In this document: one piece after another, positions 23,401 through 35,640 of the stretch | Numbering within the stretch: position 1 is the first letter of the stretch | Layout of the letters: each line of letters starts with the position of its first letter | DNA from: Tetragonia tetragonoides | Lineage: Eukaryota; Streptophyta; Magnoliopsida; Caryophyllales; Aizoaceae | Assembly (NCBI GenBank): GCA_038025085.1 | Contig: CM076145.1 | Span: forward strand, 18,024,500 to 18,088,499 | Length of the DNA stretch: 64,000 nucleotides | Direction: 5' to 3' | Position numbers and translations under genes: made by a program | Notes under the pieces: model-generated | What the model was told of the DNA's origin: nothing | Seen by the model: the letters and a program-made list of their open reading frames with translations, nothing else | Database searches by the model: none

Positions 23401-26400
23401 TAAAAAGATCTCTTTTAAAGGCTGCACCAAAAGACAAGGCCCGGAGTCCTCCAACCGTAGTAGTTAAATATAAGAGAAAAAAGAATGCCAGTCCCCCAGT
23501 ACCAGCATACAGTCAAAAACCAGGAGGGCACCAGCAGTATAAGATCGAAGAGAGGCTAGGTATACATCTCTTTCCACAAACAATTGTGGTATGATGTGGA
23601 CAGGAAAGGCGGTAAACACGAGGATAAAGGATACAAAAGACTTTCTCCAAGACGCTTTCCAAAAATTAATTCAGCCCTAATTTCTGATTTAATATCTGAC
23701 AAACATTCCAATGATTCATAAGCAAGGCCATACTTGCTTTTGATAGGCACATTCGATTAAGAGTTGGTTTTTAAGGGGAACCACAGAGCTATCTCAACAA
23801 GGCCGAAACCAAGGCACTTTCCTTCTTTAGGCCTAAACTCAAAGTTCCAACCCCAAATCTCCTCCAACGATTATCAATACCCAACTATTATAATATACAG
23901 ATACTAGCTGACAGCTATTTAGCTACATAAATTTACCTACCAAGGAAATTAATAAGGACATGAGAAAAGTTCCAGGTCAGGTTTGAGAATTATCCGAAAA
24001 CCGAAGTACTGTATGTGTACTTGATTAGATGCAAACACGTCAAGCCAAAGAATTTGATCAAATTTGTTAATCACCTTTTAACCGATTAACATCTGTCATA
24101 TCAAGTACCCTATAAGAATCCGCTGATGCGTTGTAGCAATATTTTTGGAAAAAGAAAAGCACGAGCTCTTAACCATGTGAGCTTGCCAAACTTGAGTTTC
24201 AAAAATACTTAAACATTACTTACTCAGTGGGAGACTGATGTAGAAACTTATGCAGTTGCTGAAATGCTGTTCCTGTAATAATACTTGCAAGGAACACATT
24301 CACCAGTACAAACAAGTGATATTTCCCGGCAGATCTTCTCTCCAAATATGAGAATGAGGTGAAGCCTTCTATCTTTGACATAAACATTATAACCATTGGA
24401 ATGAGGAGGAGAAATATCTTCAGTATAATGCCAGGAAGATATCCTTGGATAAAAGACTTAACTACTTTCCTGAAACATTTCAATTAAGAAATTAGGCTGA
24501 AACTTCCATGACTTCAATTCTATACAAATACAGGAGCTTGGACATGTCTAGAAAAGAAAAACAATTTAACTAGCCTTGCATTTTACATTACTTCATTGTG
24601 CATATTATGCAGAGGCAATATATAAAATGTCATATACTCATATCTTTCTTGAAGGTTGTGATTTGACTGATTCAAATGGGCATACTTCTGATAAAGAAAC
24701 AGCTCAAAGAAATGATGCAAACAACATACATTGAAACTTGAAAGCTTATCACACCACGAAAGAGTCAGAGAGGATATACACTACCAAATCAAAACAAAAA
24801 ATACAACCAATATATAAAAGGTTACTTGTCAGACCACATTTTGAGTAGATTATTTTGCGGAAAAAAAAACAATATAATTAACTTTTAGTTTTATCTGATA
24901 TACCTTTTAAGACATTTATCTTGTTAATTGCTACCTCGAAAATCAAAACATGACCCAATTTGACCCTCAATCTGTGACCATTTGGCTCTAAATCAACTAG
25001 GGATAGTTGCCATCATCAGTTAAATATGATTGCAAAACGGTCGTGGATTGAGGCTATATTTAGATTCCTTTTTACTCATTGACACGAAAAAAGCCTTCAA
25101 TAGAAGTTTTTGACAGAATTAAAAAATAAAAACTGGTTTCTTGCAAAATGACCTAAATAAAAGGTGGTTTCCAACCATTTTTCTATATAAAAATATGTGG
25201 TCTGTGTCCAAACTGATCCTCAGCAGCTTCAAATATTTACTCACAACATTGGCAGTAGTAAACACCCTATCCCAACATAAAAGCAACCATGACCTAGCAC
25301 CTATATCGACAAACTGTATATGTGGATGCATGCAGAATGAGCTATAATGTTCACACAAACAACCTAGGGCACATGAACTTGCATGCATTGCTCTTTTCTT
25401 CCAATAAATTGTTTTCCAATTGATTAATACCTGTTCCACAATCCAATACAGGATAGCTCACTAATATCCAATAACATCCATATTCAATGTTCCCAATAAC
25501 AGCTACACAAAATATTTGATTACGAAGTACAGTCCACTATGTATATACTGGTGGCAATAAGATTCTGGTGCAATATAACCACCAATATTAAAGCAGATAA
25601 AAATAAACTACAACAAATAACTTACTTTTCTATTAACTTTGTTAGAAAAGGAAGAACCTTCTCAATCCCATCGATATTGGCCACTGATTGTACGAACGTT
25701 ATAGGGACTATAAAAAAGAATATGAGAAAGAAGAGGGCAACAGCCATGAGTAGCCTTCGGATATTGAGTTCAACATAAGGTATTGCAAGATTATCCCAGT
25801 AAATATCACGTGGCTCAGGAGCCCATTCAGTTAACCATATGGTAGGGTTACTAGATTGCTGAGTTTGAGCACAAACAGCAGCTCCCCATCGACTTTTGAA
25901 TGAGACAAATGCCGCAGGCAATATAGCATCCGGGTCACTTAAAACTCTTGCTCTTTCAGCTGCTTCCTATTAAAATTAAAAGAATCATCTAATGAGAAGA
26001 GTAAAAGGAACCAATATTTTTTTTTTCCAGAAGATGTGGGAAGTAAGTTCTCGAAGTCGAGTACATAAATGAGGAGTACTAATTCAGATTTGAGCAGAAA
26101 TCACAGGAAATCACAGCCGTGACAAAAACAAAACTTTAGCAACTCAAAAGAAAAAAAGAACGCTTTGTAAGTAAAGTCAGTACATGCTGTTTGAAGTCCT
26201 GTTTCACCAGCAGTAACTGAATATACACCCGTACATGCTGTTAAAAGTCTAATTGACTCGTAAAAACACCCGTACCTTTCCACTGGGGTTTGATGAAGTT
26301 TAGCATCATATTTATGTTTCATCCAGTCTGACTAAATGTGTACAATAACAATTTTCTGGAAAGGACTGAACAAAGTAAAAGAAAATTAATCTGGTAACTA

Positions 26401-29400
26401 CTACATAAGGAAGCGATGACCTACTTGTTCAGTCAGTTTATCAATCTCCTTTGTGTAGTAATCAATTGAATCAATGCGAGCACCCCAAAGACCACAAAAT
26501 CCTGTCTGCAAAATACTGAACTTAGGCATGTGCTTGTCTTTCAGTTCACAAATATTACACAGTACTTCAACAGTCCCATAGAATTCTCATAATAGTCTTT
26601 CATCCAAGCTAAACATATGAAAATAATACCTTAACGGTGGGCTTTTTTGAAGGATGTCGCTCATATTTGTTCTGATAGTAGGTTAGCCTGTTCTGCATAC
26701 TCTTCTTCTTGTCAACCACTTTTGCCAGTTTATTGGCATTGTACACAACCTGACATCAGGATAGAAAAATAATGCAAATAACATCAATAAACCGTTAGAT
26801 TAATCGAGAAAGTGATAGAATTAATTTCTTAAAAGTTTTCATGAACAAAATCCCACTAACTCATTTTTTTTAACAGCCAAATTGGATCTGCTAATTGAAA
26901 TAATGCGACAAAGAATCAAAGCCTTGTCCCATTCAGTTTATTTCTCTGCTTTGCTAGTCAAAGATCCACCAAACTGAGAGATAACTAGAATAGTCAATGG
27001 AAATTACTGGACAAAATCAAAACCAGGCATCACCATTACTTAGATGCACCAGATGACACGGAAAAGAACATTAAATATACAGCTCCGTGTAAGGCTAAAG
27101 CCACCGCCAACAAATCAGCCAAAGGAAAATAAAATCAACTCGAGGGTCCTGTATCATTTGAAACTAGAATACACTACCATCTTCCCTTACCCAAAATTAC
27201 AGGATGGTACATACTAGAGAGACGGAATAATCAAAAGCACCTTGCAAAGCTCCCCAAAGGGCCCAAAATCAGAGGTTGCCTACACACTGTACTTGAAACG
27301 ATCTCTATCACAAACAGGTACATACAGGGGAAGAAACCTCTGATTAGAGGTTGTATGAGTAGGAGTATGAGGCTATGCTTGGCAAAGACCTTTTGGGGGA
27401 GCTCCAACTTTTGGGATAAAAAGGCTCCTGAAAGATTTGTTTGACTTTGGAAAGACAAGCTTCTACGAGGAGCTTGAGCTTTTTTTTAGATAAAGAGAAA
27501 GTATGTACTAATCAAGCAACAGAGGTACAGCAAAGGAGGACAAGTAGTCCTCCAAGAAGAATCTAGTTACAGATTAGTCCAGCCCAGTTATGCTGGATCT
27601 GAGTAATAAAATAGCACCTAAATGCCCCTGCTGCTCTAGCCCATAACGTCGCTAGATAAGTGACCCTATCCCACACCAAATCAACTTTTAGGTCACACCA
27701 TTCAAAACCCGAGCATTCCTTTCGAGCCAAAGGCACCAAATAATTTCAAAGACAGCATTACACTACAGTCTCCTCTCCTTTCCCCTCACAAATTCCAGGA
27801 GCCACACTTGGAGGAATTCTACCACACTAGAAGGACAAACCCACGTCTCATCCAAAAAACCAAACAGCCTCCCCCAGATAGCGAGCATGATCACATGTAA
27901 AGAACAAATGCAATGCTGTTTCGCTGCGCCCGACAGAAGCTTGAGCTTTTTTCAGTGGCCAAAAAGCTTAATTTGTAAAAATCTACCCACGGTAGCATTA
28001 AATCAAAAGCTCAAGCTCGGTTTTTTCCTTGCAGCTCGTAGCTACAGCTCACACCAACAGCTAGTTATGCCAAACATAGCCTAAGAGATTGGTCGGTGTA
28101 ACAATTAGGTGCAGCTAAAAGAAGTAGTGCTACATTGGCAAGCTCTACTGGAGAGACACTATGCCAAAAATTTGCCAACAGAGGTTGACGGTGTAGCAAT
28201 TAGGTGCAGCAATGCAGCTAAAACTACTTGTGCTACATTGACAATCTTTGCTGCACAGACACTATATGTCAAATAATTGCCAATAGTTTAATCCAATCTA
28301 TGCGGAAATACCATGAATGTGGTTTTTGAACTGGTGAGGAGAGCATGATTGTTAACCCTGGACCAATACTTCAAGGCTAACAGTCTAGGCCATGTTTTAA
28401 ACAATGATTGCTTGTTAATCACATTAACTTTAGTAACCCTTTTGATTAAACAATCTCTTTTTAGATAACGAAAAAGTATTATTAATAGTAGTAAAAATAG
28501 AATACATCCTAAGAGGATAAGGAGTCCTCGAAACAACACAGCATACCTGATTTAAGAGATAATGATCAGGATGATTCACACAAAAGAAATGTTCAACATG
28601 CTCACTGACAGATTCATCAGGGTCTGGGGGAACATTTCTTACAAGAACCTGAAACAAGAATAGGATCGTCAAATGACAAGACAACATATATTTGATTCTA
28701 TTTCAGACAAAAATAGGATGTAATTCAGAGATTATGCACTTATCTACAGGTTTACAATAATTACAAATACCATTGGTGAACTCTAGAAGCCATTTTGACG
28801 CACCAGCAACTGAACACTGACTTTCTTGATCAATTTACACTAGTAAGAGTCTAAGTGAGCAGCGTAAACTCAAACTAAAGGATTGTGAAAGAATAGGATA
28901 GGAAAAATCCCCAACTCTAGCTGAGAAGTGAAGTCACCCTTTTTTCAAAAAAGAAAATTCTAGAAAAAGAGAGTATAAATCCTCTATCGATCACAGGTCA
29001 CTCTACGAATAGGTCAAATCTCCCACCATTCACAACTCGCTGCAAGCGGCTCGTTGGTGGAAGGGTAGAAGCTCGTGTCCCCTTCGATCAAGTTGCTTGT
29101 GCCTGCTGTATCTAACCGTAGGACCTTCGTCCCCGAAGAAAAGAAAGGGCATACGATAAGGTTACTATCCTCTCCCGGCGATAGTAGTTCCGTAACTACT
29201 ATTGCAGGGTCAAAATCAAGGATGCCAAGAGAGAACGATGAAGCTTGAATTGATGTTCATATACATGACTTGGCTCAAAATGATCATTGTTTGAAGTTCA
29301 TGCCCTTTTTTTGGTCCCTTTATATTCCTTATATATCTTAAGACCGCTTATACGTGTTTCTATACAAGAATATTACTTTATTTTCTTTTATTATAGTTTG

Positions 29401-32400
29401 GTAAAGTTACCCTTTAGGTGAAAATTATGCGGTACTTCACAAAGTGCAATATATTTCTTTGGTTTTTTCTCTTTTTACAGCTCAAAGTGACTTTAGGCGG
29501 TTATCCACAAATATTCTCTTTTTTTTTTATTTTTATTTTTTTATACTTTTACTAGCACATATTTCCTCATTCTTCCATTTTAAAACTGTCCACTTTTTCC
29601 CATCAAAAAAAAAACCTGTCCACTTCTTTGTTCAAGATCCAATTTTCAATTCGTTCAGTATTATTAAAGTAAAATCGACATCAAATAATATGGCTTACCG
29701 TAAATTGATCTGGACGTCGATCAGAAGAAGCAATAAACTCCAACCTCATCGTTGTGACTATCTTATATTCTTTGTATAGCATATAGCACACCCAGAACGT
29801 GCAAACATATGCAACAACAAGATGTGCCCAAAATCTGAAAGGAACAAGTAACAAAGTGAATACATAAGTATAGAGAAATTTGTGAAATCTCTTACACTTG
29901 TACAATTTATAGATAACATCCTGGTCACAAAAGGAGGGGAAAAACTGGCAGCAACTGGAACCAAATGAATTAATACATGATTCCCGAAGGCAAGCCGAAA
30001 AGAAGCAGTGCTGTGGCCAAAGGAGGACAAGACTCCTATGTGTAACCCGGGCAAGGTAATTTAAAAAAAGATGATCACCTATTCTTCTGTATCTCACATG
30101 GATTTTATAATCATAGGAAAAACAGGATGGACAGTCAGAGGCTGCACCATCTAGTTCCATCTTTTTTTCCCCATCGCCGCTGGAACTGGAGCTGTTGTAT
30201 TCGTAGCTAGCAAACCCAAAGACATTTGTTTTGGATTCAAAATTTTCATTCCGCCATTAGAAGCATTTTTGAGAGATACTTTGATCCATGACAAAAGACC
30301 CACACCCAATGACCCAAGTTCCATAACTTTGTTATACATTGTTTTCAAGGCCCATGGGAATAGTCAAGCAAAGAAAGCTTGGATACCTATGTTATCTAAA
30401 AAATAATAATAATTAACACCTCCTACCAAAAGACTAGTATCCTCCCTCCTCTCTCTGGGATGCTACTATTGTCTCTTAGGCAAGTGGTATTGTGGTAATC
30501 CCCTTTCTGATTCTTCACTGATTTGTGTTATTTAGAGTTTATTTGGGCTAAGGCAGCTGGGCCTTTTCAAGGGGTGCCCCTAATTGACGATCAACGCAAT
30601 TGGCGAGATTTGTAATTAGTTCTTATTCTTTGTGAGGACTCCTTGTCCTCTTATATTACATCCTTAGGCATTTTGCTCAACAAATTGTCCCCCCCCCCCC
30701 CAAAATAACAAAAGAAAAGAAAAAACAGCAAAGAAAACAAAAATAGTATAGCGAAAGAAAAGAAACAAAGTTAACATGACAAACTCCCGGCATGCAAAAT
30801 ATCGATATTGCTCAAGATGAGTTGGTTTTATCAACCATACTCGTAGAGAAAAGGGTAGTATAGTTACAACTTCACAAATTGTGTCAAATTACAGGACAAG
30901 GAAGAGGGCCATTTCTACATCTATGAAATATCAACGTTGGTAGAGCCTCTCTTAGAGCATCTTCTACATCTATTGGGTAGGAGGGGCACCCTGATATTTC
31001 CCTTTTACTAAGTTTTTTACTGGTCAATGGTAGACAACATGCATGCTTCTAAAGTTCTGATATTTCCCTTTCACTAAGTTTTTTATTGGTATTGGTAGAC
31101 AACATGTATGCTTCTAGTATTCACCAGTCATTATGTCAGCAGAGACGAATTAACTGCTTCACAATCTGATTTGAAGTGTTAACACTAACCACCATGACGC
31201 AAGGTCTCTATTTTGATACGACGGCATTTGACAAGGACGTGATATCTGCTATCACTTGAGATGGAAATCAGAGATCAAATTATTATTGCAGATCATCTAA
31301 ATTACCATTTGTCAATAATACTCAGGCTTTCTTTGAAGATCGTTTTACCTTTGTTTTTGCTAATTTTGAAGATCCTTTTAACTGGTATAGCAAAACAGCT
31401 GCATTGGTTGCTGCCACCAAAGTCACTTGCTCCCTTTATCGATGGCTGAATACAAAAGAGGTAGGAACATGCTGGGCACTCAATCCGTATTTTAGTGGGT
31501 ATTTAACTGGAGCACCAATTAATTTGCATAGCAATAATAGTCTTCATCTATCTTGTATCCTATTCATTTTAAGTTCGAAAAGTCTATAACCAACTACCTA
31601 CAGCTCCCTACTTCTCTTCTCTCTCCCCTTCTTTTCATTTTTTTTCTGGTGGTTTGAGTTTATTACTAAAAAAAATGTTTAAAGAAAAAAACTTACAAAC
31701 TCTGCACAAATTATCATCAGTTTTGTGTCCATCCTACTAACCACATTCCTAATTCTATAGTCCGTTTCAGCAGCAGTTGGATAATCATGTTCCAAGAAGC
31801 ATCGCAAACGCAAACAGAAGATGACAAAGCATTGCAGCTAGAGAAAATTGATCCTGATACGCATTGCAATTGCTGGCCTTAATGTATGGGTACGCCGTTG
31901 GAAAAAAAGAAGACAATCACAATGAGACTAACAAGTTACCAACATAGTAAATTAGTAATATATGATTTAAATGCCTATATATTGGATCCTTCCTCTATTT
32001 ACTCTCCCTCTACAAACTACCATGCCTAATTGCTCATGGGTGAGACAGCCCATTAGGTCCTGCCTGTTTGGCCCTAAAAAAAGGCTGACATGGACAGGGT
32101 TTTTTGGAAAATTTATAAATGACCGGCCTAAGCCCTCATGTTGACCTGCCCAACAAACAAAAAATATCACACGACAAAGTCATGCTAAAATGAAAGATTG
32201 TCCATTTCTCCTTTTTGTTTCATGTTACCAAAAGAGAGAAAAAAAATCGCCCATTTCATAATTTCTAATAGAATGTTCCATCAACTTTTTTTATCACCAA
32301 ACTATTCCGTGAAAGAATAGAACTCGAAGGGGAAAACATGAAAATAATATAGATTAGCAGTTTTCACACCCAAAGCGTAACTTCAAGCCTGAATGTTTAC

Positions 32401-33557
32401 ATGTAGTGCTGTTAAAAAACTGATCTAATGCGCCCACACACTGACACACCAGCACCAAAATATTGGATTTTAAACTTGGATTCACATTGTTCATGTAATA
32501 TAAACGGCTATGGATAAGAGAGATAAGAATAAAGGGGCATAAATTTTAAAAAATGAAAAGAAAAGTATCATCTAAAATTACCTCAAAGAAGTCAGGTTGT
32601 TATAACGAAGAAAAAACATACACACCCATTGATACACAATGTAATAGTATTATCTCACCTATTTGATCCCGGTGGAATATTTGAGATTGATAATTTGTCA
32701 ATGTCACTGAACGTCAAATCACGAGAGGTCTCCAACAATTTTCCTGTCCAATTAACAGGTACCAGAACTGCAAATGCCAGTATTGCAATCGGAACAAATA
32801 TTTTCAAGCTGCAAGCAATGGATAGCAACTTTACATTAGTGAATGCATACATAACGATGCCCCATCTGTCAAACAGACAGCAAACTGAAGCAGCATAGTT
32901 CCCTTGCACACAATGTTCAATTAAGTTGCATGCATGTCAAGAACAAATCACCATGATAACCACACATGTCATTCTTCGTGGTACTCAATGAAGCTAGAAG
33001 AGAAGGAAAAGTAAAAGAGAACACCAAGTCATATTGGCAAACAACACTGTTTAAGAAAAAAAACATCTGAATGACAACACAGTGAGCGATAACAGCAAGT
33101 CAAAGCATCTAAATAAAATGCAGTTAAATCTCCTGAAGTAATCTAGTGCTAAGCCAGCATCTAGGCGATCTAACACACTCACAAGTCAGAAAGTCACATG
33201 TTCACTGGTCAGAATGGTGAAAAGATGCCATCTATAAACTTACCCTAGAAGATAAATTCGGATATAAGCCACAGAATCAAGTCCAGCATGCTCAATAAGC
33301 TCAGGTTCTGGCATTCTAAGTGCCTCTGGCATCCAGTTCAAAAACCGTAAATACATTCTGAAATCCAGGTTTACAAACTTGGTCATAAAAGCTCTAGCAC
33401 GAGTTGGACTTCCTCGAAGTCCTCTTAGGTACCATTTCGGGAAATACACTCTATCATTTACAGGCTGAAGCCGTAATATGGCGAAGGCGATAAGGAATAT
33501 TAATGCAGACAAAAGATTCACAGCAGCTGAAACACCGATATCTTGAAGGGTAGCCAT
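17421..33557 (-). CDS. OSCA1: OSCA1/CSC1-like osmosensitive calcium-permeable channel
   Basis: Eleven coding exons with GT-AG borders splice in frame to 756 residues: 33557-33244, 32808-32659, 29834-29699, 28648-28547, 26749-26630, 26505-26425, 25966-25626, 24469-24224, 21529-21205, 18555-18322 and 17642-17421. OSCA/CSC1 (DUF221) proteins are plasma-membrane, stretch- and osmolarity-gated cation channels. Residues 1-180 hold the N-terminal membrane part (MATLQDIGVSAAVNLLSAL, then NDRVYFPKWYLRGLR). About 200-370 form the cytosolic domain (VLVRNVPPDPDESVSEHVEH, then GFCGLWGARIDSIDYY). About 370-690 hold the channel membrane helices (ATFFITYIMVDGWAG, EPRIQLYFLLGLVYS, FAYLVFRHQIINVYDRKYES). The C-terminus is acidic, then Ser-rich. 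Length is near the usual ~770. No stop or frameshift was found, so it should be functional. Introns are long because of inserted repeats. Confidence 0.95.
17705..18055 (+). repeat. Tandem duplication, ~182-bp unit, last OSCA1 intron
   Basis: The block starting gattatgagaagaagctac at 17705 returns at 17887 with a few changes and ends gcatttgcagcagag in both copies. The second copy has about eight extra bases (ggtcaaac). Confidence 0.88.
18988..19193 (+). mobile_element. tRNA-derived SINE-like relic
   Basis: The start ggtagcgtagttagtattg resembles a Pol III A box, and caagttcaatttg 50 bases on resembles a decayed B box. The segment ends in an A-rich tail (aaaaaacaaaaaaaag). No clear target duplication was found. 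Confidence 0.45.
19393..19545 (+). repeat. Tandem duplication, ~79-bp unit
   Basis: tttgtgcctaatgcc begins copies at 19393 and 19472; both continue through ttagctaca(t/c)cactatcacgact and cttattcagatt. It lies in an OSCA1 intron. Confidence 0.85.
19769..19982 (+). repeat. Tandem duplication, ~105-bp unit
   Basis: agattaacagtcaggcaagc begins two copies about 105 bp apart, each ending tttgatcataatc(t/a)tgcagtaacaga. It lies in an OSCA1 intron. Confidence 0.85.
20997..21124 (+). repeat. 68-bp tandem duplication
   Basis: cttatgtctgaactctgaac begins copies at 20997 and 21065. The first 60 bases read identical. Confidence 0.9.
21155..21187 (-). repeat. Duplicated splice acceptor region downstream of OSCA1 exon 9
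   Basis: This 33-bp segment nearly matches 21512-21545, which spans the real acceptor of the ninth coding exon (21529-21205). On the minus strand both read TTGTAG|GATTCCTAAAACTATTG. The copy sits 3' of the exon's donor, inside the next intron, and is a potential cryptic acceptor. Confidence 0.8.
21771..23124 (+). mobile_element. 5'-truncated L1-type LINE in OSCA1 intron
   Basis: An 18-bp target duplication, AATTCTGTTCATCTCCAT, flanks the insert at 21753-21770 and 23125-23142. The insert begins inside reverse transcriptase at the GDPLSPFLF motif and holds the catalytic box LQFADDTILFL (near 21920-21950). It continues to the zf-RVT domain (VPLKVRTFVWTLVLGRVNT; CLMCRHSGEDCLHLF) and ends in an A-run at about 23116-23124. 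Frameshifts near 22130 and 22340 break the frame. It lies in the sense direction opposite to OSCA1. Confidence 0.95.
23217..23337 (+). mobile_element. Very short LINE 3' end insertion
   Basis: An 11-bp duplication AATCTCAGAAG (23206-23216 and 23338-23348) flanks 121 bp that end atcatcaaaaaaaat. This is the structure of a strongly 5'-truncated LINE or a similar target-primed insert. Confidence 0.7.
27370..28082. mobile_element. TIR element (hAT-like MITE) split by a LINE
   Basis: 15-bp inverted ends aggctatg(c/t)ttggca lie at 27370-27384 and 28068-28082, with AGCT-rich subterminal repeats such as gagcttgagct and agctcgtagctacagctc. The middle is interrupted by a LINE insertion at about 27487-27937. 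A clean target duplication for the outer element was not found. Confidence 0.65.
27487..27937 (-). mobile_element. 5'-truncated L1-type LINE inside the MITE
   Basis: On the minus strand it encodes a decayed LINE C-terminus (CNAVFEIIWCLWLERNARV). The left end is a T-run, the tail of a minus-strand copy. A duplication agcttgagctttttt occurs on both sides (from 27471 and from 27938). Confidence 0.8.
28090..28285 (+). repeat. Degenerate tandem duplication, ~105-bp unit
   Basis: Two diverged copies share cggtgta(a/g)caattaggtgcagc, gtgctacattg and gacactat in the same order. It lies in an OSCA1 intron. Confidence 0.65.
28450..28540 (-). mobile_element. LINE 3'UTR remnant next to an OSCA1 splice donor
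   Basis: The layout ctttttagataacgaaaaagt...aagaggataaggagtcctcg matches the 3' ends of the LINE copies at 27487 (antisense) and 30534 (sense, gaggactccttgtcctctta). It ends about 6 bases from the donor of the exon 28547-28648. Confidence 0.6.
30534..30701 (+). mobile_element. LINE C-terminal and 3'UTR fragment
   Basis: The frame reads WAKAAGPFQGVPL then WRDL and stop, matching the C-terminal end of the LINE at 21771-23124 (out of frame there, near 22970-23030). It is followed by a 3'UTR and a 13-base C run at 30689-30701. It lies in an OSCA1 intron. Confidence 0.7.
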
Positions 33558-33579
33558 TTCCTTCAGAAAAATAAATCAC

Positions 33580-35640
33580 CTGCAATTTAAAGGGGCCATT
33601 AGAAAGCTAGAGAACAACAATAAAATAGTCTATCTACAATCATCAACGGCACCAAAAGGCGAAAAGTTCTAATCCTTGTGCTTTATGCTGACCCCTTTCT
33701 ATTCATCATGCTGTGAAGTTGTGCTTATGCTACCCTATTATATATTTCTGCTATGCTGCTGAGTCTTTCAATCCTTTCATTACTGAAAAAGAAAAATGTG
33801 ATACAGTCAAAGGAAAAGTGCACCTCTTATCATCTTGCATGTAATAGGAAATACACATCCTCAACAATCTGTATGTGGAAACATGCTTTCTTATTATGAA
33901 AATTAGGTTTTATTGACATAATGGTTGTTAATTATTGTTAATTTCGCAAAAATCAGGAAATAACTAAAACCAGTGAACATAAACAAAGTTCAACAAACAT
34001 CAACAACTACATTAGTCAACAATGTTCAAACAGAGCATTTCCTTAGTTTGATACAAGTATCTGGTTTTCTATAGTCATGCAGCCATTTGATAACACCACA
34101 GGTATTAAACATGTATTATGAAGCTCGATCATGGGGGAAAATCATACACATTCTCCATGAGTAACTCATATCTGAATACACTATTAGTCTACTACCACTA
34201 GTACACTACTGCATGAATTTCCATATATTTCTTTTAATCTTAACAGAATTTTTTCGCAGAGGTCTTAGGGAGACAACCTCTTTACTTGTGGGTAAGCGTG
34301 CATGCATTTCGACCTCCTCGGACACAGCCAATGGCGGGATTTTCATCAGGTACTGCTACTGTTGTTGAATGTTAGAAATACATGGCTGGAGATCCATCCC
34401 TGAAAATCTAATACATACTCTCTTTCCTTTTTCGGTTTTTCCTTTTAACCTTAAGCCTTACGATTGCTCATGTGATAGTAATAAACTCCTTCTAACTTGG
34501 TCTATGAAAAATGGAACTCATACCTTCCAACTAAAACTACGATTTGATATTCTCCCTCACCATGTCGCAGTACACAAACTAAAACTATGATTTCATGTAA
34601 TCATGTTTCATTAAACATTAATAGAAAATAAGGTACCCAAAATTGACTTTTATTTGAATTAGAAACAATTACTCTGTATGAAAAGAAGGTACCCAAACTC
34701 CCAAGGCCCAATCCCTTTTCTCTCTTCTCGAGTAATTTCCTTTCTTATGTACATACCTGTGTCCAGATGCTTATGCTACTCTTACAATAGTCAACAAACA
34801 ACCTTACTTAACCAAGAAGAAAGAAAAGTAAAAGGAAAAAAAATAAACATAAAGAATTTTTGCACGTCCATAACCAAGGTCCAACTGTATCCCTTTTGTG
34901 ACATAGGCCAAGGGTTGAAATTTTCAGCAAGTACCTGCTGTAATTATCTAATCTAATAAACTAACAAGAGGGGCCAAAAAAAGGAAAAAAAAAGTACCAA
35001 TTAAAGTTTGGATGCATTTCTCATCATTCAATCAGCTATGAAGTATGATTAGAAACAAACAATTGGGCAAACCCAATCAGAAGCTAATGCTCAAAATTAT
35101 GCTTTAAATTTCAAAGCTCTAATTGTTTCCAACCCAGAAAACACAATGCAAAAGACAAACCAACAAAAGGGAAAACCCAATAGAACCCTAACACTTAAAC
35201 CTTTCAGAAATCATGGTGCACTGTTCAACGCTATAATTTCTCCAAAACCCAGATAAAACAGTAAACAAGGCAATAAATTTGACAATAAACTATGAACAAA
35301 CAAATAGTAGCAAAAGTTCTGCACTTTCATTTCTTAATAAATCTAACATGAACAAAGTCAAAAAAACTACCATTAATAGAAAAACCCAGATCAAATATTA
35401 TCATCATATCATATAATGTTGGTAACTAATTAAACCCAGAATACAAGCAGGAATGAAATAAAATTAAAAATTTGAGGCAACAAAAATGAAGTAGATATAA
35501 GAAGCGATGATGGGTAATTATAATTATCAAAATTACCTGGGTTTTTTGTGGGTCGGTGTTTCGGCTGGCTGTGTGTGAGAGAAGTAATCGAAAGCTGGTG
35601 TGGGAAAATAAGAGTCGCAAAACTGGCAAAGATGAAATAT
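33580..35640 (-). other. 5'UTR exon and first intron of OSCA1-like gene
   Basis: The ATG exon begins at 33579 after an acceptor (ttgcag|GTGATT), leaving 22 bases of leader before the ATG. A fitting donor lies at 35537/35536 (AACCCAG|gtaatt on the minus strand), and the leader exon extends to about 35640. This non-coding first exon is inferred. The intron between holds no gene. A SINE-like relic lies near 34255-34365. Confidence 0.55.
34255..34365 (+). mobile_element. TS-SINE-like relic
   Basis: The phrases gacaacctctttacttgtgggtaag, gcatgcatttcgacctcctcggac and cgggattttcatcaggtactgct, ending in a short TTG run, resemble the 3' region of TS-type plant SINEs. The copy is old and its 5' end is not defined. 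Confidence 0.4.

Noticed and set aside
29681..30160. 159-codon minus-strand frame as one gene
   Set aside because: Only 29834-29699 is coding (an OSCA1 exon); the rest is intron read through.
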